Assembly (NCBI GenBank): GCA_017413105.1
Contig: JAFPVA010000226.1
Location: forward strand, 1 to 44,864
Direction of reading: 5' to 3'
DNA length: 44,864 bases
From: Butyrivibrio sp.
GTDB taxonomy: Bacteria > Bacillota > Clostridia > Lachnospirales > Lachnospiraceae
Position numbers and translations under genes: made by a program. Under the pieces are notes generated by a model that saw only the letters and a list, made by a program, of their open reading frames with translations, ran no database searches and was not told the origin of the DNA. The number at the start of each line of letters is the position of its first letter. Position 1 is the first letter of the stretch. Positions 42,406 through 44,864 of this stretch are shown piece after piece.

Positions 42406-42470
42406 AAAGAAAAAATCACAGGGCTGCTGGCTGTTTAAAGCAACGCTTAAAGAAAGCAGACCTGTGATTT
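42406..42470 (-). terminator. Intercistronic terminator between the permease and the acetylesterase genes
   Basis: Perfect 10-base arms AAATCACAGG (42413-42422) and CCTGTGATTT (42461-42470), with a weaker inner CTGCT/AGCAG pairing. On the minus strand it is followed by TTTTTTCTTT. Its long loop suggests partial termination or RNA processing between the transport and enzyme genes. Confidence 0.7.
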
Positions 42471-42500
42471 AAAAATTTATTAGTCGTAATGCAATATACT

Positions 42501-43376
42501 TTACTCTTTAACAGCTCCTACATTAACGCCCTGTACAAAGTATTTCTGAAGGAATGGATATGCTGCCATGAAAGGAAGGATTGCACATACGATAGCCGCA
42601 TAATAAAGGGTATTCTGTGATACCTTATAAGCTGTCGTAGGTGTATCACCATCCATGATCATAACTCTCAGCTTGTACTGGAAGTTAACATGATCAGGGT
42701 TTGTGATATAAATCTGTACTGTGCTGTAATCGTTCCAAACAGTAACTGCATACATAAGACCGATTGATGCAAGAGCTGCCTTGGAAAGAGGAAGCACGAT
42801 CTTGAAGAAGATTCCCATAGGGCTGCATCCGTCAATCTTAGCGGCCTCAAAAAGTGAACCGGGAATTCCTTCAAAGAAGTTCTTCATAAGTACCAGGTTA
42901 TATACGTTCATACCATGCTTTATAACAAGGATCCAAATTGTATCTACAAGATGAAGCTGTTTCATAACAAGGTATTCAGGAATCATACCACCGGAGAATA
43001 TCATTGTGAAAAGAAGGAAAAATGATAAAAATCCTCTTCCCGGCATATCCTGCTGTGTAAGTACATATCCACCAAGTGTGGAAAGTACAAGACCAAGTAT
43101 TGTTCCTAAAACAGTTGTAATAACAGAATTAAGAAATGGTCTGTAAAGTCTTACTGTTGTAAAGATTGTCAAGTATCCGTTAAATGTAAAGTCCTCTGGC
43201 CAGAATCTAAACTGGTAAACGCCTACAGCGTTAAAGGAGTCAACAACTACCTTCCAAATAGGAATGAGAACTATTAAAGCAATAATAATGAATACAAGAT
43301 AGTTAACGATGTCAAATACGTGAATTTTGCTCTTCTTAGCTTTTACACGTACCTGAGCTGCATTTGCCTGTGCCAT
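42501..43376 (-). CDS. Carbohydrate ABC transporter permease (LplC/YtcP type)
   Basis: A 291-residue permease of the MalG/LplC family with six hydrophobic helices. The EAA loop that docks the ATPase is LFEAAKIDGCSPMGIFFKIV. The N-terminal tail is basic (RVKAKKSK). The family takes up complex oligosaccharides such as those from pectin or xylan. It forms a pair with the permease 12 bases upstream. No ATPase gene is in the window; such systems usually share an MsmX-type ATPase encoded elsewhere. Confidence 0.93.
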   Translation of the reverse strand: MAQANAAQVRVKAKKSKIHVFDIVNYLVFIIIALIVLIPIWKVVVDSFNAVGVYQFRFWPEDFTFNGYLTIFTTVRLYRPFLNSVITTVLGTILGLVLSTLGGYVLTQQDMPGRGFLSFFLLFTMIFSGGMIPEYLVMKQLHLVDTIWILVIKHGMNVYNLVLMKNFFEGIPGSLFEAAKIDGCSPMGIFFKIVLPLSKAALASIGLMYAVTVWNDYSTVQIYITNPDHVNFQYKLRVMIMDGDTPTTAYKVSQNTLYYAAIVCAILPFMAAYPFLQKYFVQGVNVGAVKE

Positions 43377-43388
43377 AATGTTCCCTCC

Positions 43389-44345
43389 TTAAATAATTCC
43401 GCGTCCACGAATTCTCTTACTTGCGTAATTACAGATAAGTACAAGTGCACATCCAACCAATGACTTGAACAAACCAACGGCTGTGGTGTATCCATAATCC
43501 GGTATCGCAGTAAGGAAGGTCTGACGGTAGATATAAGTTGAAATAACATCAGATACATCAAATACACGGTTGTTATATAATACAAATACTGATTCAAAAA
43601 GATTAAGAACCTTTGCAAGGTTAAGAATCAATACAATAATTACCGTATTCATAAGAGCAGGTACTGTAACGTACCAGATCTTTTGTAATCTTGAAGCACC
43701 ATCGATATCAGCTGCTTCATATAATTCCGGATTGATTCCGGAAAGTGTGGCAAGGAAAATAACTGTTCCCCAACCTGTTTCCTTCCAGATATTGATCAGG
43801 TAGAAAATAGGTCTCCACATTGTCTTTGTGTGTAAGAAATCAATACTCTGACTAAGTATTCCCCATGATTTCAATGTTTCGTTAACAAAACCGGTTGAAG
43901 ATTTTGATAAGAACAACTGGAAAATAGCTGCTACAACTGCCCAAGACATAAAGTGAGGCAGATAAATTATTGTCTGTAATGACTTCTTGGCAAAAAGATT
44001 GTGCATCTCATTAAGAAAAACAGATACCAATACAGATGCAAAAGTTGTGATTATAAGTTTAGTGATTGAAATCTGTAATGTGTTACTAAAAGCTGTCCAG
44101 AACTCCTTTTTAGAAAACATTGTTTCGAAGTTCTTAAGTCCCACCCAAGATATACTTCTAAGCTTGTACTCGTAAAATGCATAGCGCACGCCAAGCATTG
44201 GCCAGTAATAGATGATGATAACAAAGACAAGTACCGGCAAGAACATCAGGTAATATCCCAGGTTATTCTTAATACGTGTGCCAAGAGATTTCTTGTTGAT
44301 AGGAGCGCCCGTGGATGTAGTAGCAACATTTTGTTTCTTACTCAT
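43389..44345 (-). CDS. Carbohydrate ABC transporter permease (LplB/YteP type)
   Basis: A 318-residue permease of the LplB family. A basic, hydrophilic N-terminus (MSKKQNVATTSTGAPINKKS) is followed by YYLMFLPVLVFVIIIYYWPM as the first helix. The EAA loop is YEAADIDGASRLQKIWYVTV. It forms the channel with LplC downstream. GATGAGGATGAT precedes the ATG. It is separated from the binding-protein gene by a strong terminator and a gap of 140 bases. Confidence 0.93.
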   Translation of the reverse strand: MSKKQNVATTSTGAPINKKSLGTRIKNNLGYYLMFLPVLVFVIIIYYWPMLGVRYAFYEYKLRSISWVGLKNFETMFSKKEFWTAFSNTLQISITKLIITTFASVLVSVFLNEMHNLFAKKSLQTIIYLPHFMSWAVVAAIFQLFLSKSSTGFVNETLKSWGILSQSIDFLHTKTMWRPIFYLINIWKETGWGTVIFLATLSGINPELYEAADIDGASRLQKIWYVTVPALMNTVIIVLILNLAKVLNLFESVFVLYNNRVFDVSDVISTYIYRQTFLTAIPDYGYTTAVGLFKSLVGCALVLICNYASKRIRGRGII

Positions 44346-44416
44346 ATCATCCTCATCCTTTCAAAATTACGTTCACGTTTATACTTAATTATAACAGTTT
44401 TTTCGTGAATTTTTTA

Positions 44417-44458
44417 CAAAAAATCCCACCCCCAAGACTTTACCCCTCAGGGGTGGGA
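44417..44458 (-). terminator. Intercistronic terminator between the sugar-binding protein and permease genes
   Basis: Perfect arms TCCCACCCC (44424-44432) and GGGGTGGGA (44450-44458), a very GC-rich stem, followed on the minus strand by TTTTTTGTAAA. It lies 28 bases past the binding-protein stop. Partial read-through is required for the permeases unless they have their own promoter; a TATAAT-like sequence at about 44387 lacks a matching -35. Confidence 0.85.
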
Positions 44459-44485
44459 AAATAATCACATTTCTAGATTATATAA

Positions 44486-44864
44486 TTACTGAGCGTTGAG
44501 CTCGTCAACGATCTGCTGTGCGATATCGCCCATCTCAGCCTTGTAGGTCTCAATAGCTTCCTCAGGAGAAATCTCACCAGTTACAGCCTGGTTCATAAGA
44601 GTTGTCTTAAGCTCTACAAGTGCTGCCTCGTTCTCTGTAAGAGTATCGCAAGAAGCTGCTGCAGGAGCATCTACACAGTTCTCTGTGAAGAACTTGTTAC
44701 CAGCCTGTACAAGCTCATCGCTATCAACGAATCCGTTTGTAAGAGGAGCAATTACAAGTACTGAATCAAGGTGATTCTTCTTCCATACTGCATTAGGATC
44801 GTTTGGAGCCTGCTTGAGGTGGAACTGACCCTCTTCGTAAGAATAATCCTTCTTCTTTTCTGGA
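44486..44864 (-). CDS. Extracellular sugar-binding protein of the ABC importer (C-terminal part)
   Basis: The reverse strand is open from the window's right edge to a TAA at 44486-44488, giving the last 126 codons. The translation includes NDPNAVWKKNHLDSVLVIAP, LTNGFVDSDELVQ, LTENEAALVELKTTLMNQAV and ends GEISPEEAIETYKAEMGDIA followed by QQIVDELNAQ. This is the usual C-terminal end of family 1 solute-binding lipoproteins associated with LplB/LplC permeases. The N-terminus, with the expected lipobox, lies outside the window. It would capture plant oligosaccharides outside the membrane. Confidence 0.88.
   Translation of the reverse strand, partial: PEKKKDYSYEEGQFHLKQAPNDPNAVWKKNHLDSVLVIAPLTNGFVDSDELVQAGNKFFTENCVDAPAAASCDTLTENEAALVELKTTLMNQAVTGEISPEEAIETYKAEMGDIAQQIVDELNAQ

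Overview
The window looks like a chromosomal segment of a low-to-moderate GC, anaerobic Firmicute of the Lachnospiraceae, most likely close to Butyrivibrio or Pseudobutyrivibrio. This is inferred from clostridial-type housekeeping gene orders and from hemicellulose/pectin-degrading genes typical of rumen and gut fibre degraders. No rRNA, tRNA, CRISPR array, prophage or recognisable insertion sequence was seen. Nearly everything from about 1.4 kb to 35 kb is on the minus strand, so operons there read from high to low coordinates.

Left end (1-10 kb): a 145-base multi-hairpin element lies before a plus-strand PRPP synthetase (prs). prs converges on, and overlaps the stop of, a sensor kinase/response regulator pair. 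Upstream of that pair on the minus strand is the cluster rplS, lepB, rbgA, lepB, rnhB, a FliK-like protein, an FlhB C-terminal-domain protein, yraN, pgeF. This matches the rplS-ylqF-rnhB-ylqG-ylqH order of Bacillus subtilis.

10-18 kb: a block that splits the usual rpsP-to-rplS ribosomal cluster. It holds a complete nucleoside uptake and salvage operon (uridine phosphorylase, BMP-type lipoprotein, ABC ATPase, two permeases, cytidine deaminase), then a small membrane protein and a membrane-anchored GH43 glycosidase.

18-22 kb: ylxM-ffh-rpsP-khpA-trmD-rimM, with trmD and rimM in the reverse of the usual order and a 144-base nested foldback element between khpA and trmD. 22-33 kb: an AraC regulator, a GH25 muramidase, a YitT protein, threonine ammonia-lyase and the conserved ftsY-smc-rnc-acpP-plsX-rpmF run.

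33-39 kb: acetate kinase with an AraC regulator directly behind it; divergently, tmcAL and a 703-residue protein with an N-terminal CRP-like fold but no DNA-binding domain. This is the least explained gene in the window. 39-44.9 kb: a hemicellulose/pectin oligosaccharide locus (binding protein, two LplB/LplC-type permeases, an SGNH acetylesterase, a cytoplasmic GH43 enzyme and a TIM-barrel sugar isomerase/epimerase-like protein). It has no ATPase in view.

A recurring design is compact regulation. Binding-protein genes are followed by intercistronic terminators before their permeases. In at least two places the promoter of the next operon overlaps the terminator of the previous one. I found no convincing new multi-gene system; the best leads are the foldback elements and the CRP-like protein.
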